Notes: a model not told the origin generated them from the letters alone. Shown: positions 8,783 through 16,875, counted from the first letter of the stretch. The stretch: DNA of 64,000 nucleotides from Streptomyces sp. NBC_00376 (GCF_036077095.1 NZ_CP107960.1:4712001-4776000); one strand, 5' to 3'. Numbers and translations are program-made.

Positions 8783-8844
8783 TTGCCATCTCAAACTCAC
8801 TGGCGCTACCTTGCCGCCATGACAGTTGGAAAATCAAACTCACT
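8783..8844 (+). promoter_or_regulatory. MFS promoter with paired 11-bp direct repeats, candidate HxlR operators
   Basis: TTGCCA (8783-8788) and TACCTT (8807-8812) are separated by 18 bp, and TACCTT ends 6 nt before the exporter ATG, giving a good vegetative promoter with a leaderless start. TCAAACTCACT occurs exactly twice, at 8791-8801 (inside the -35/-10 spacer) and 8834-8844 (early coding), 43 bp or about four helical turns apart. Occupancy would block RNA polymerase. Confidence 0.6.
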
Positions 8845-10249
8845 CGCCTTCGCGTCCTCCGCCCCGCCCGCCTCCGCACCCTCCTCGCGGGCCTCCGGCT
8901 GGATCATTTCGGCCGGTGTCTTCGTCGTGAATCTCGACCTGTTCATCGTCAATGTCGCGGTACCCGCCCTCGACGAAGCCTTCGACGGCAGCTCCCTGGC
9001 CTCGCTGTCCTGGGTGCTCAACGCGTACGCGATCGTCTTCGCCGCACTGCTGGTCGTCGCGGGCAGGCTCGCCGACCGGTACGGGCACCGCCGCGGCTTC
9101 CTCCTCGGGCTGGCGGTCTTCACCGTCGCCTCCGCGCTCTGCGCCGTCGCACCCGGAGTCGGCTGGCTGGTGGCCGCCCGTGCGCTGCAGGCCGCCGGAG
9201 CCGCCGCGCTCATGCCGACGTCCCTCGCCCTCCTGCTGGTCGACACCCCGGCGGAGCGCCGGCCCCGGGCCATCCGGGGCTGGGCGGCGATCGGCGGCAT
9301 CGCGGCCGGCCTCGGTCCGGTGGTCGGGGGCGTGCTCGTGGAGGCCGACTGGCGCTGGGTCTTTCTCGTCAATGTGCCGGTCGGCGTGATCGGGCTGCTC
9401 GCGGGCGCCCGGCTGCTGCCCGATGCCCGCCCGCACCGCGAGGGCCCCTTCCCGGACCTCGTCGGGGCGGCGCTGCTCACCCTCGCGATCGCCGCGCTGG
9501 CGCTCGCGCTGGTCAAGTCCGATGCCTGGGGCTGGAGTTCGCCGGAAGTCCTGGTTCCGCTGTTTGCGACGGCCGTTCTCGCCGCGGGCTTCTGGATACG
9601 GTCCGCCCGGCACCCGGCCCCGGTCGTCGAGCTGCCGATGCTGCGCACCCGGGTCTTCGCGACGGCCACCCTCGCGGCTTTGCTCTTCACCGTCGCGTTC
9701 GCGGCGATGCTGCTGACGTCGGTGCTCTGGTGCCAGCAGGTGTGGGGATACTCGGCGATCCGTACCGGACTCGCCATCGCGCCGGGGCCGTTGGTCGTGC
9801 CCGTGCTCGCCGTTCTCTCGGGACCGGTCGTCCGCCGGCTCGGGGCGGGCCGCACGGCGGCACTCGGCTGCCTGCTGTTCGCCTGCGGGCTCGCCTGGTG
9901 GGCCGTCGCACTCGGCGCGGCTCCGCACTACGCGAGCGGCTTCCTGCCCGGCATGGTGGTCACCGGCATCGGAGTGGGCCTCGCTCTCCCCACCCTGGTC
10001 GGCGCGGCCGCCGCGGCCCTTCCGCCCACCCGTTTCGCCACCGGATCGGCCGTCACCACGATGGCCCGCCAGACGGGTTCGGTGCTGGGGGTGGCGCTGA
10101 TGGTCACGCTGCTCGGTGCGCCGGACGGGCCGGGCGAGGCGCTCGACGCCTTCCGCCACGGCTGGTGGGTGGCCGCGGCCACCGCCGTACTCGCCGCGTT
10201 CGCCGCCCCGGCCCTGCACCGGCCGGACGCCGCGTCGGCCCCCGCCTGA
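8819..10249 (+). CDS. MFS drug exporter, DHA2 (14-TMS) family
   Basis: The 476-aa product is an integral membrane transporter of the DHA2 drug:H+ antiporter group. It opens with the motif D1-like FVVNLDLFIVNVAVPAL, carries motif A GRLADRYGHRRG between helices 2 and 3, and the antiporter motif C region GIAAGLGPVVGG. Helices are alternating hydrophobic Ala/Leu/Val stretches through to a C-terminal helix VAAATAVLAAFAAPAL. Such proteins export antibiotics or cationic drugs. Its early codons include one copy of the putative HxlR operator, so expression is probably repressed by the divergent regulator. Confidence 0.92.
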   Translation: MTVGKSNSLAFASSAPPASAPSSRASGWIISAGVFVVNLDLFIVNVAVPALDEAFDGSSLASLSWVLNAYAIVFAALLVVAGRLADRYGHRRGFLLGLAVFTVASALCAVAPGVGWLVAARALQAAGAAALMPTSLALLLVDTPAERRPRAIRGWAAIGGIAAGLGPVVGGVLVEADWRWVFLVNVPVGVIGLLAGARLLPDARPHREGPFPDLVGAALLTLAIAALALALVKSDAWGWSSPEVLVPLFATAVLAAGFWIRSARHPAPVVELPMLRTRVFATATLAALLFTVAFAAMLLTSVLWCQQVWGYSAIRTGLAIAPGPLVVPVLAVLSGPVVRRLGAGRTAALGCLLFACGLAWWAVALGAAPHYASGFLPGMVVTGIGVGLALPTLVGAAAAALPPTRFATGSAVTTMARQTGSVLGVALMVTLLGAPDGPGEALDAFRHGWWVAAATAVLAAFAAPALHRPDAASAPA

Positions 10250-10260
10250 CCGGGGGCAGC

Positions 10261-10303
10261 AGTGCGGCGGACGACCGGGAGAACCCCGGCGGCCCGCCGC
10301 ACT
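10261..10303. terminator. Bidirectional hairpin terminator
   Basis: The outer stem AGTGCGGCGG/CCGCCGCACT and an inner stem CCGGG/CCCGG form a compact hairpin between the convergent exporter and lipase genes. Confidence 0.75.
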
Positions 10304-10327
10304 TTCTGCACCTCCGTCGTCCGCGTC

Positions 10328-11134
10328 CTACGCGGCCGAGCGGAAGGCCGGAAGGTAACCGCCGGACTGCCCGGCGGCCTTGGGGTGGTACGAGTTGTAG
10401 ACCGGGATCGACACGCTGTGGAGCCAGGCGTCACCGGAGCACAGCTCGTGCCCGGTGAACTCGTCGACCACGCTGGAGAACGTGAACCCGGCGTCGGCCG
10501 CCTGCTTGGCGATGACCCCGTTCAGCACGTCGGAAGCGTTGTTGATGGCCGCCCGCTCCTTCTCCGAGAGCCCGGCGATGCAACTGCCGCTCAGCTGGTA
10601 GAAGCGCGGGTAGCCCAGCACCACGACATGGGCCTGCGGGGCCCGCGACCGGATGGAACCGTAGAGCGAACTCAGCTTGGACGGAAGCGAGTTCTGGACC
10701 TGCGAGACGGCCGAGCCGACGCTGCTGAGGCAGGCGGCCTCGCCGGAGAGCACGCAGTCCTGCATGACATCGGCGAACCCGACGTCGTTGCCGCCCGCGG
10801 TGACGCTGACCAGGCCGGTGGACGAGTTCAACGCCCCCAGCTGAGAACCGGCCACCGAAGTGGTCGTGGCGCCGGAACAGGCCACGAAGGCAAAGGAGGA
10901 AGGCGAGTTGGCGGCCGCCCAGAGGTAGGGGTAGGACTTGGTGCTGCGACGGCAGTCGCCGCTGTCGGAAAGGTAGCTCCCCGCACCGACGCCGGAGGAG
11001 TACGAGTCGCCGAGGGCGACGTACCCGTCGGCGGCGGCCGAGGAGTTTGCCGAGGCCGGCTGGGCAACGCCCAGCGCGGCCACGGCGGCGAGGACCAGAG
11101 TGGATGCGGACGCCCAGAATCTCCGTACTGACAC
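10328..11134 (-). CDS. Secreted SGNH/GDSL lipase, Streptomyces rimosus lipase type
   Basis: The 268-aa precursor has a signal peptide (basic RRFW, hydrophobic core, cleavage after QPASA near residue 29). Block I GDSYSSGVGAGS gives nucleophile Ser44, block III TAGGNDVGF gives Asn116, the block II glycine is in ACSG, and the catalytic His250 is in SYHP. Length and sequence, including LGYPRFYQL and GHELCSGDAWLHSV, closely match the extracellular lipase of S. rimosus, which hydrolyses medium-chain acyl esters. Six cysteines (for example GDCRRS, QDCVL, EAACLS) would form disulfides. The GTG has GGAGGG nine bases upstream; the longer reading frame upstream is not supported. Confidence 0.94.
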   Translation of the reverse strand: MSVRRFWASASTLVLAAVAALGVAQPASANSSAAADGYVALGDSYSSGVGAGSYLSDSGDCRRSTKSYPYLWAAANSPSSFAFVACSGATTTSVAGSQLGALNSSTGLVSVTAGGNDVGFADVMQDCVLSGEAACLSSVGSAVSQVQNSLPSKLSSLYGSIRSRAPQAHVVVLGYPRFYQLSGSCIAGLSEKERAAINNASDVLNGVIAKQAADAGFTFSSVVDEFTGHELCSGDAWLHSVSIPVYNSYHPKAAGQSGGYLPAFRSAA

Positions 11135-11429
11135 GACTGTCAGCCCTCCGAAGTGTGGGGGGTGGGTGGGGGGTTGGTTGAGCGCCACGTTTCTAGCAGC
11201 TGTTGGTACCGGCCGGTAATAGCTGCGGAAGAACTGGTCTGATATGCCCGAATGATCGTTCGGGTGCGGTAGCTCCGCGCGTAGATAAACCTCTGGGAGC
11301 GCCCCGAATGGGCGGTCTGCCGGAGGGAGTTCGCGCGTCGGCGGGAGGTCGCACGCCGGTGGGGGCGGTACGGCGGCGCGCGCCCGCTCGGCGGGCGCGC
11401 GGACCTACAGGATCAGGCGGACATAAAAA

Positions 11430-11486
11430 AACCGCCCTCCGCGGTGGCCGTCCCCAGGGGTGGGGGCGCCGCCGCGGAGGGCGGTT
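11430..11486 (-). terminator. Intrinsic terminator with U tract, leftward
   Basis: Arms AACCGCCCTCCGCGG (11430-11444) and CCGCGGAGGGCGGTT (11472-11486) are a perfect 15-bp stem. Read on the minus strand it is followed by a run of T, making a textbook Rho-independent terminator for the small gene just upstream. Confidence 0.9.
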
Positions 11487-11504
11487 GTCGTGGTTCTGAG
11501 AGGG

Positions 11505-11675
11505 TCAGTTGTGGCCGAACCTCCGCTGCTTCCGGTGGGAGACCTGTTCTGAGATCGAGTGCACCGTCTCCTGGGCGGCCGTTGGCCGCGTCTGCTCCTT
11601 CGTCTCCGGAGCAGCGCTGCGTTCGTGGCCGCCGGTGCGGGCACCCCGGTTCTGCCGACTCTGCTTCTTGCCCAC
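11505..11675 (-). CDS. Small basic protein of unknown function (56 aa)
   Basis: The 56-residue product starts MGKKQSRQNRGARTGGHE and ends QVSHRKQRRFGHN. It is strongly basic and predicted to be mostly unstructured, with no signal peptide or membrane helix. AGGAGG lies 7 nt before the GTG, the best ribosome binding site in the region, and a U-tract terminator follows the stop, so the gene is real despite its size. The composition suggests nucleic-acid or ribosome/polymerase binding, but that is inference. It is divergent from the HelD-type helicase gene, 300 bp away, with a 40-bp palindrome in between. Confidence 0.75.
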   Translation of the reverse strand: MGKKQSRQNRGARTGGHERSAAPETKEQTRPTAAQETVHSISEQVSHRKQRRFGHN

Positions 11676-11849
11676 GATCGTGCCTCCTGTTGCGGATCTC
11701 GGACGATGGGCCATCACCAGACTCGCATGCAGGTACGAAAGGTGCATTCCGGGTGGCGGGTGCCTGGTGCGACTCCCCCTGGGGTCCGGGTCCGGTGGCG
11801 GGTCGCTCGTGCCGGGACCCGCGGCGCCCGCGGACCGCGCCATAAGCAC

Positions 11850-11889
11850 AGGAAATCCCCGTTCCGCAATTGCGGAACGGGGATTTCCT
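11850..11889. promoter_or_regulatory. 40-bp perfect palindrome overlapping predicted divergent promoters
   Basis: The sequence from AGGAAATCCCC to GGGGATTTCCT is a perfect palindrome centred on AATT. TTGCGG in its right half lies 18 bp before TATATT (11894-11899), a plausible promoter towards the helicase. The symmetric TTGCGG on the other strand lies 18 bp before TTATGG, towards the small gene. An operator for a dimeric regulator is the simplest reading; an RNA hairpin is the alternative. Confidence 0.6.
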
Positions 11890-11924
11890 CACGTATATTG
11901 AGTGGTTCTGTGTGCCACAGGAAA

Positions 11925-11943
11925 AGGCCCCTCAAAGGGGCCT
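11925..11943 (+). promoter_or_regulatory. Leader hairpin upstream of helicase gene
   Basis: AGGCCCC-TCAAA-GGGGCCT forms a 7-bp stem with a 5-nt loop in the predicted 5' untranslated leader, about 33 nt before the TTG start. There is no U tract, so it is more likely a stability or translation-control element than a terminator. Confidence 0.4.
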
Positions 11944-11975
11944 ACGAGAATCACCGTATCCGGCAGGGAGCGATT

Positions 11976-14210
11976 TTGTCAACTCGCGAAAACGTCGAAT
12001 TGCAGAAGGAGCAGGAATTCATCGACCGGCTCTACGACCGCGTCGACGTGCTGCGCGGGGACGCCGCGCAGCACGTCGAGGACGCGCTTACTCCCGTGGG
12101 GAACGGGCTGCAGGCCCGCCTCGAACGCGATGTGCTCGTCGCCGAACGTTCCGGCCTGCTGGCAGCGCTGAACGCGGTGGACGGGTCACTCTGTTTCGGC
12201 CGAATCGATCTTCGTGACGGTGCGGCGCACCATATCGGCCGTATCGGAATTCGTGAGGACGACACCGAACACACACCTCTTCTCATCGACTGGCGGGCAC
12301 CGGTCGCCCGGCCCTTCTATCTCGCCACCGGGCATACGCCCATGGGGCTGCGCAGGCGCAGACACATCACCACCGACGGCCGCACGGTCACCGAGCTGCA
12401 CGACGAGATCCTCGATCTCGGGGACCGTGAACGCAGCGGCTTCGAGGACCCGCGCGGCGACGCCGTGCTGCTCGCCGCGCTCGGCGCAGCCCGTACCGGA
12501 CGCATGGGCGACATCGTGCGGACCATCCAGGCGGAGCAGGACCTCATCATCCGTGCCCCGTACCGCGGTGTCCTCGTCGTCGAGGGCGGCCCCGGCACGG
12601 GCAAGACGGCGGTCGCCCTGCACCGTGCGGCCTTCCTGCTGTACGAGCACCGTGAGCAGCTGGCCAAGCGCGCGGTCCTGGTCGTGGGCCCCAACCCGGC
12701 CTTCCTGCGCTACATCGGCGAGGTGCTGCCCGCACTCGGCGAGACCGGGGTCATGCTCGCCACGCAGGCCGAGCTCTTCCCCGGTGTCCACGCCCGCGGC
12801 ACCGACACCCCCCGCGCGGCAGCCGTCAAGGGCGACGCGGCAATGGCCGAGGCACTCGCCCTCGCCGTACGCGACCGGCAGGGGCTGCCCGAGCCAGGCG
12901 CGCCGGTGGTCATCCCGCACGACGACGGGGATCTCGTCCTGGACCGGGAGATCGCCCACGAGGCCCGCCGGGCGGCCCGCGAGACCCGGCTGCCGCACAA
13001 CCTCGCCCGTCCGTACTTCGCGTTCCACGTCATCGACGCCCTCACCGCCCAGCTCTCCGAACGCATCGGCGCGGATCCGTACGGCGGCCCCAACTTCCTC
13101 GGCCCGGACGACATCGCCCAGCTCGGCAAGGGCGTCGCCGCGAGCGAGGAGGTGCACGCCGCCGTCGGAGCGCTGTGGCCGGCGCTCACCCCCGAGGACT
13201 TCCTCGCCGACTATCTGGCCGAGCCGGTCCACGTGCCCCAGGAGGACGCCGAGACCATCCGGCGCGTTACCGGCGGCCGGGAGTGGACTCCGGCCGATGT
13301 GCCGCTCCTGGACGAGGTGGCCGAACTGCTCGGGGCGGACGACAGCGCCGAGCGGGCCGCCGCCGAGGCCGAGCGCCTGCGGCGGGTCGCCTACGCGCAG
13401 GGCGTTCTGGACCTTTCCCGGGGTTCGGAGACGTACGAGTTCGAGGACGAGGAGTCCGAGGTCCTGGCCGCCCACGATGTCATCGACGCCGAACGGATGG
13501 CCGAGCGGCACGAGGAGGCCGACCACCGGAGCGCGGCCGAGCGGGCCGCCGCCGACCGGACCTGGGCGTTCGGGCACATCATCGTCGACGAGGCGCAGGA
13601 ACTGTCGCCGATGGCATGGCGGTTGCTGATGCGCCGGTCCCCGACACGCTCGATGACCCTGGTCGGCGATCCGGCGCAGACCTCCGAGGAAGCGGGCGTC
13701 GGCTCGTGGGAAAGGATCCTTGAGCCGTACGTGGGCGATCGCTTCGAGCACGTGAGGCTGGGGGTCAACTACCGCACGCCCGCCGAGATCATGGAGCTGG
13801 CTGCCGGTGTCGTACGTGCCGAGGACCCCTCGTTCGAACCGCCCAGGTCGGTACGGTCCACCGGCCGGACGCCGTGGACACGGGACGCCGGGGCGGATCT
13901 GGCGGGCGCGGTGGCGGCGGCCGTCGCGGAGCTGACGCCCGAGGAGGGGCGCCTCGCGGTGATCGCGCCGCGCGCCCTGCACGAGGAGATCGTGTCCGGG
14001 ATCGACGGGGTCACGGCCGGCGCCGAACCCGACCTCACCCGTACCGTGGTGCTGCTCGGCCCGCGTGAGGCCAAGGGGCTCGAATTCGACCATGTCCTGG
14101 TCGTGGAGCCGGGGCGGTTCGGGACCAGCGACCTGTACGTGGCGCTCACCCGGGCGACACAGCGGCTGGGCATCGTCCACAGGGAAGAACTGCCCGAGCC
14201 GCTGCGCTGA
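11976..14210 (+). CDS. HelD/HelR-like RNA polymerase recycling helicase (UvrD-like SF1)
   Basis: The 744-aa product has an N-terminal coiled-coil region (ENVELQKEQEFIDRLYDRVD), the HelD-specific LLIDWRAPVARPFY segment, TIQAEQDLIIRAP, and Walker A GGPGTGKTA with Lys210. The middle region is a helical insertion. Walker B is IIVDEAQE, followed by MTLVGDPAQTS, LGVNYRTPAEIM and the C-terminal YVALTRATQRL motif VI. Such proteins pull stalled RNA polymerase off DNA, and HelR of S. venezuelae protects polymerase from rifamycins. The TTG start is set by AGGGAG just upstream and by the family N terminus. No rifamycin-associated element matching the consensus I remember was seen; a palindrome lies in the promoter instead. 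Confidence 0.88.
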   Translation: MSTRENVELQKEQEFIDRLYDRVDVLRGDAAQHVEDALTPVGNGLQARLERDVLVAERSGLLAALNAVDGSLCFGRIDLRDGAAHHIGRIGIREDDTEHTPLLIDWRAPVARPFYLATGHTPMGLRRRRHITTDGRTVTELHDEILDLGDRERSGFEDPRGDAVLLAALGAARTGRMGDIVRTIQAEQDLIIRAPYRGVLVVEGGPGTGKTAVALHRAAFLLYEHREQLAKRAVLVVGPNPAFLRYIGEVLPALGETGVMLATQAELFPGVHARGTDTPRAAAVKGDAAMAEALALAVRDRQGLPEPGAPVVIPHDDGDLVLDREIAHEARRAARETRLPHNLARPYFAFHVIDALTAQLSERIGADPYGGPNFLGPDDIAQLGKGVAASEEVHAAVGALWPALTPEDFLADYLAEPVHVPQEDAETIRRVTGGREWTPADVPLLDEVAELLGADDSAERAAAEAERLRRVAYAQGVLDLSRGSETYEFEDEESEVLAAHDVIDAERMAERHEEADHRSAAERAAADRTWAFGHIIVDEAQELSPMAWRLLMRRSPTRSMTLVGDPAQTSEEAGVGSWERILEPYVGDRFEHVRLGVNYRTPAEIMELAAGVVRAEDPSFEPPRSVRSTGRTPWTRDAGADLAGAVAAAVAELTPEEGRLAVIAPRALHEEIVSGIDGVTAGAEPDLTRTVVLLGPREAKGLEFDHVLVVEPGRFGTSDLYVALTRATQRLGIVHREELPEPLR

Positions 14211-14261
14211 TCCGGGGCGGCGCCGGTGACCGGGGGTTCGGTCCGACGGGCTGTCAGGCCG

Positions 14262-14620
14262 TCAGTCCGTCGGACCCGAGGCCGCCGGATGCTCCACCGC
14301 GATCCAGCCGAAGGCCATCGCGGGGCCGATCGTGGCACCGGGGCCCGGGTACGTCTCCCCCATCACGGCCGCGGCCACGTTCCCCGCCGCGTACAGGCCC
14401 GCGATCGGGGAGCCGTCCTCGCGCAGGCGAAGCCGCCGGGGCGTTCGGGGCAGTAGTCGCTGTAGCCGTCCGTGTAGACGAAGCGGACGTCGGTGCGGTC
14501 GTGGAACTCCTTCACCATGCGGGGTGCCTGGTCGAGGTACGCCTCCTTGCGGGCGGCGGGTACGCGCTCGCCGACGGTGGCGTCCAGATAGGCACGGGCC
14601 GGCTCCCGGCCGTCGGGAAC
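14262..14620 (-). pseudogene. Remnant of FAD-binding dehydrogenase (3-ketosteroid dehydrogenase-like)
   Basis: Two fragments of one family are recognisable on the minus strand. The right fragment reads [33 protein letters not shown] and [15 protein letters not shown], which belong near residues 80-140 of KstD-like flavoproteins. The left fragment, in another frame from about 14430, reads [14 protein letters not shown], then [16 protein letters not shown] and [12 protein letters not shown], the family C terminus. Roughly 400 central residues and the N-terminal FAD motif are missing, so this is a non-functional relic ending at a TGA. Confidence 0.8.
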
Positions 14621-14705
14621 GGGATCTCCGCCTCGTGCAGCTTGGCCACCAGGTCCCGCTTCCCGGCCGCCGGGGCCGTGCGGTCGTCGCCCGCAGCCGG
14701 CCGTC

Positions 14706-14980
14706 CTGGACGAGGACAAGGTGGTGTACCTCCTCCAGGTGGGGCGCCGGTCGGTATCCCGTCCCGCCGGTTCGTCGGGAGTCGCCTCCACGCGTCGACC
14801 ATCGGCTGCGTGGCGACCCCGGTCATCGGCGCGGGCGACCGCTCACCACTGGCGGCCATCTCGCTCAGCGGCCCGGCCGACGCCATGGAGCTACCCCGCC
14901 CGGCCGCGACCCTTCGCCATACGGCGGCGACCCTGCGCAGGGGGACGCCGACACTGGCCGAGGGCGTGGCACAGCGGTGA
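14706..14980 (+). pseudogene. Remnant of IclR-family regulator, ligand-binding domain
   Basis: [13 protein letters not shown], then after a frame change [16 protein letters not shown] and PLAAISLSGPAD, matches the C-terminal effector domain of IclR regulators, ending at a normal TGA. The DNA-binding domain is absent. Next to the dehydrogenase relic on the other strand, this looks like a divergent catabolic gene and regulator whose 5' halves and shared promoter were deleted together. Confidence 0.65.
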
Positions 14981-15079
14981 CGGCCGAGCACATCATCAGC
15001 TCCCGCGCCTCCGGGGAGCCGCCTGCCGAAACCGGCTCCCCGATGGCTCCCGGATGGCCTCCGAAATGACTCCAGAACG

Positions 15080-15123
15080 CAGGTCAGGCCCGGTACTGAT
15101 TTCTCAGTACCGGGCCTGACCTG
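15080..15123 (-). terminator. 20-bp hairpin downstream of tRNA-Pro
   Basis: Arms 15080-15099 and 15104-15123 are perfectly complementary around a TTTC loop. It lies 12 bp beyond the tRNA 3' end in the direction of tRNA transcription. Confidence 0.8.
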
Positions 15124-15135
15124 GTGTTTCAGCTG

Positions 15136-15209
15136 TCGGGGTGGCGGGATTTGAACCCACGACCTCTTCGTCCCGAACGAAGCGCGCTGCCAAGCTGCGC
15201 TACACCCCG
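15136..15209 (-). tRNA. tRNA-Pro (anticodon CGG)
   Basis: The 74-nt gene folds as a cloverleaf: acceptor CGGGGTG/CACCCCG with discriminator A, a D arm containing AGCTTGGCAG, the anticodon stem CTTCG/CGAAG around loop TTCGGGA (anticodon CGG), and a T arm with GGTTCAAATCC. CCA is not encoded. It reads CCG proline codons, which are abundant in this genome. Confidence 0.95.
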
Positions 15210-15321
15210 ATCGCCGCCGATGTCCTGGCGACATCGATTACTTTAGCCCACCCGCGCCCGCAGACGAAATCCGGTTTCTGATGCGTCGGCCGGGGAAGGG
15301 CCGGGCCCCGGGGCAGGGGCC

Positions 15322-16260
15322 TCAGTCCCGGGGTGTCAGGGTCAGCAGGGTCGCCTCCGGCGGGCAGGCGAAGCGGACCGGGGTGTAGCGGTTGGTGCCG
15401 CAGCCGGCCGAGACGTGGAGGTAGGCGCGGCGGTCGTCGACGGTGTGGGTGGAGAGGCCCTTGACCCGGTCCGTGTCCAGGTCGCAGTTGGTGACCAGGG
15501 CCCCGTAGAAGGGGATGCAGAGCTGGCCGCCGTGGGTGTGACCGGCCAGGATCAGGGGGTAGCCGTCCTGGGTGAAGGCGTCCAGGGAGCGCAGGTAGGG
15601 GGCGTGGACCACACCGATGGAGAGGTCGGCGCCCGTCTCGGGTCCGCCGGACACCTCCGCGTAGCGGTCGCGCTTGATGTGCGGGTCGTCCAGGCCGGTG
15701 AAGGCGAGCTCCAGGCCGTCGATCTTGAGGCGGCCGCGGGTGTTGGACAGGCCCAGCCAGCCCGCCTCGTCGAAGGCGTCGCGCATCGGCTCCCAGGGGT
15801 TGTGGACGACGCCGACCGCGGGCGCGTTCCCGTTGAGGCCGTGCTTGCCCCGGGCCTTTTCGATGAGGTAGCGGGCGGGGTTGCGGAGCTTGGGACCGTA
15901 GTAGTCGTTGGAGCCGAAGACGTACACCCCCGGGAACTCCATCAGCGGGCCGAGGGCGTCGAGCAGCTCGGGCACGGCCTCGGGGTCGGAGAGGTTGTCG
16001 CCGGTGTTCACGACGAAGTCCGGGCGCAGGCCGGCCAGCGACTGGAGCCAGGCCCGCTTCTTGCGCTGGCCGCTCACCATGTGGATGTCGGAGACCTGGA
16101 GCACGCGCAACGGGCGTGCCCCGTGCGGGAGTACGGGGATGGTGAGCCGTCGCAGGCGGAACGAGCGGGCCTCGAATCCGGCGGCGTAGGCGATGCCGGC
16201 TGCGCCGACCGCCGCGCCGACTGCCGTGACTTTCAGGGGTACTCCGTAGCGTGCGCGCAT
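15322..16260 (-). CDS. Membrane-anchored metallophosphoesterase
   Basis: The 312-aa product starts with a hydrophobic anchor (VTAVGAAVGAAGIAYAAGF) and has the calcineurin-like metal ligands in order: QVSDIHM, NTGDNLSD, GSNDY (the usual GNHD position is GSND here), VVHAP and AGHTHGGQLCIPFYG. It belongs to the YaeI/YkuE-like group that hydrolyses phosphomonoesters, possibly UDP-lipid intermediates, at the membrane. The ATG begins directly before the hydrophobic segment. It is divergent from the YqeY gene with 79 bp between starts. Confidence 0.9.
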   Translation of the reverse strand: MRARYGVPLKVTAVGAAVGAAGIAYAAGFEARSFRLRRLTIPVLPHGARPLRVLQVSDIHMVSGQRKKRAWLQSLAGLRPDFVVNTGDNLSDPEAVPELLDALGPLMEFPGVYVFGSNDYYGPKLRNPARYLIEKARGKHGLNGNAPAVGVVHNPWEPMRDAFDEAGWLGLSNTRGRLKIDGLELAFTGLDDPHIKRDRYAEVSGGPETGADLSIGVVHAPYLRSLDAFTQDGYPLILAGHTHGGQLCIPFYGALVTNCDLDTDRVKGLSTHTVDDRRAYLHVSAGCGTNRYTPVRFACPPEATLLTLTPRD

Positions 16261-16339
16261 GCGCCCATCGTCGCAGAAACCGTGCGGCGGGAAGAAAACC
16301 GGCGGGCGCCGCTCGCCCCGTACCTGCCACAATCAGCAC

Positions 16340-16804
16340 ATGACCACGCTCAAGTCCAAGCTCAAGGAAGACCTCACCACGGCCATGAAGGCGCGCGACG
16401 AGCTGACCTCGTCCACGCTCCGGCTGACACTCACCGCCATCACGAAGGAGGAGGTCAGCGGCAAGACGGCCCGCGAGCTCTCCGACGACGAGGTGCAGAA
16501 GGTGATCGCCAAGGAGGCGAAGAAGCGCCGCGAGGCGGCCGAAGCCTTCGCCCAGGGCGGCCGGACCGAGCAGGCCGAGCGTGAGAAGGCGGAGGGCGAG
16601 ATCCTCGACGCGTACCTGCCGAAGCAGCTGAGCGACGACGAGCTGGGCGCGATCGTGGCGTCCGCCGTCGAGGAGGCCAGGGCCGCCGGGGCCGAGGGGC
16701 CGCGCGCGATGGGTGCCGTCATGAAGATCGTGAACCCGAAGGTGGCCGGGCGCGCGGACGGCGGCCGGGTGGCCGCCTCGGTGAAGAGGCTCCTCGCGGG
16801 CTGA
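16340..16804 (+). CDS. yqeY: GatB/YqeY domain protein
   Basis: The 154-aa protein is a stand-alone YqeY/GatB C-terminal helical domain: LKSKLKEDLTTAMKARD, LRLTLTAITKEEV, KEAKKRREAAEAF, ILDAYLPKQLSDDEL and GAVMKIVNPKVAGRADG. In GatCAB this domain contacts tRNA; free-standing versions are thought to bind tRNA or modulate amidotransferases. CACAAT lies 6 nt before the ATG and no ribosome binding site is evident, so it may be leaderless. It converges with the PBP gene across a strong terminator. Confidence 0.93.
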   Translation: MTTLKSKLKEDLTTAMKARDELTSSTLRLTLTAITKEEVSGKTARELSDDEVQKVIAKEAKKRREAAEAFAQGGRTEQAEREKAEGEILDAYLPKQLSDDELGAIVASAVEEARAAGAEGPRAMGAVMKIVNPKVAGRADGGRVAASVKRLLAG

Positions 16805-16830
16805 GCGGCGCAGGAAGCGCAGGAACACGC

Positions 16831-16875
16831 GAAGGCGGGTGCCCCGGATCGGATCGATCCGGGGCACCCGCCTTC
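16831..16875. terminator. 20-bp bidirectional hairpin terminator
   Basis: Arms 16831-16850 and 16856-16875 are a perfect stem with loop GGATC between the convergent YqeY and PBP genes. Confidence 0.88.

Noticed and set aside
11840..11960. Rifamycin-associated element upstream of the HelD-type gene
   Set aside because: The palindrome here does not match the element consensus as I remember it; not claimed without comparison.
14512..15234. 240-codon minus-strand frame across the relic region and tRNA
   Set aside because: It runs through a tRNA gene and mixes frames of two pseudogenes; no single family fits.
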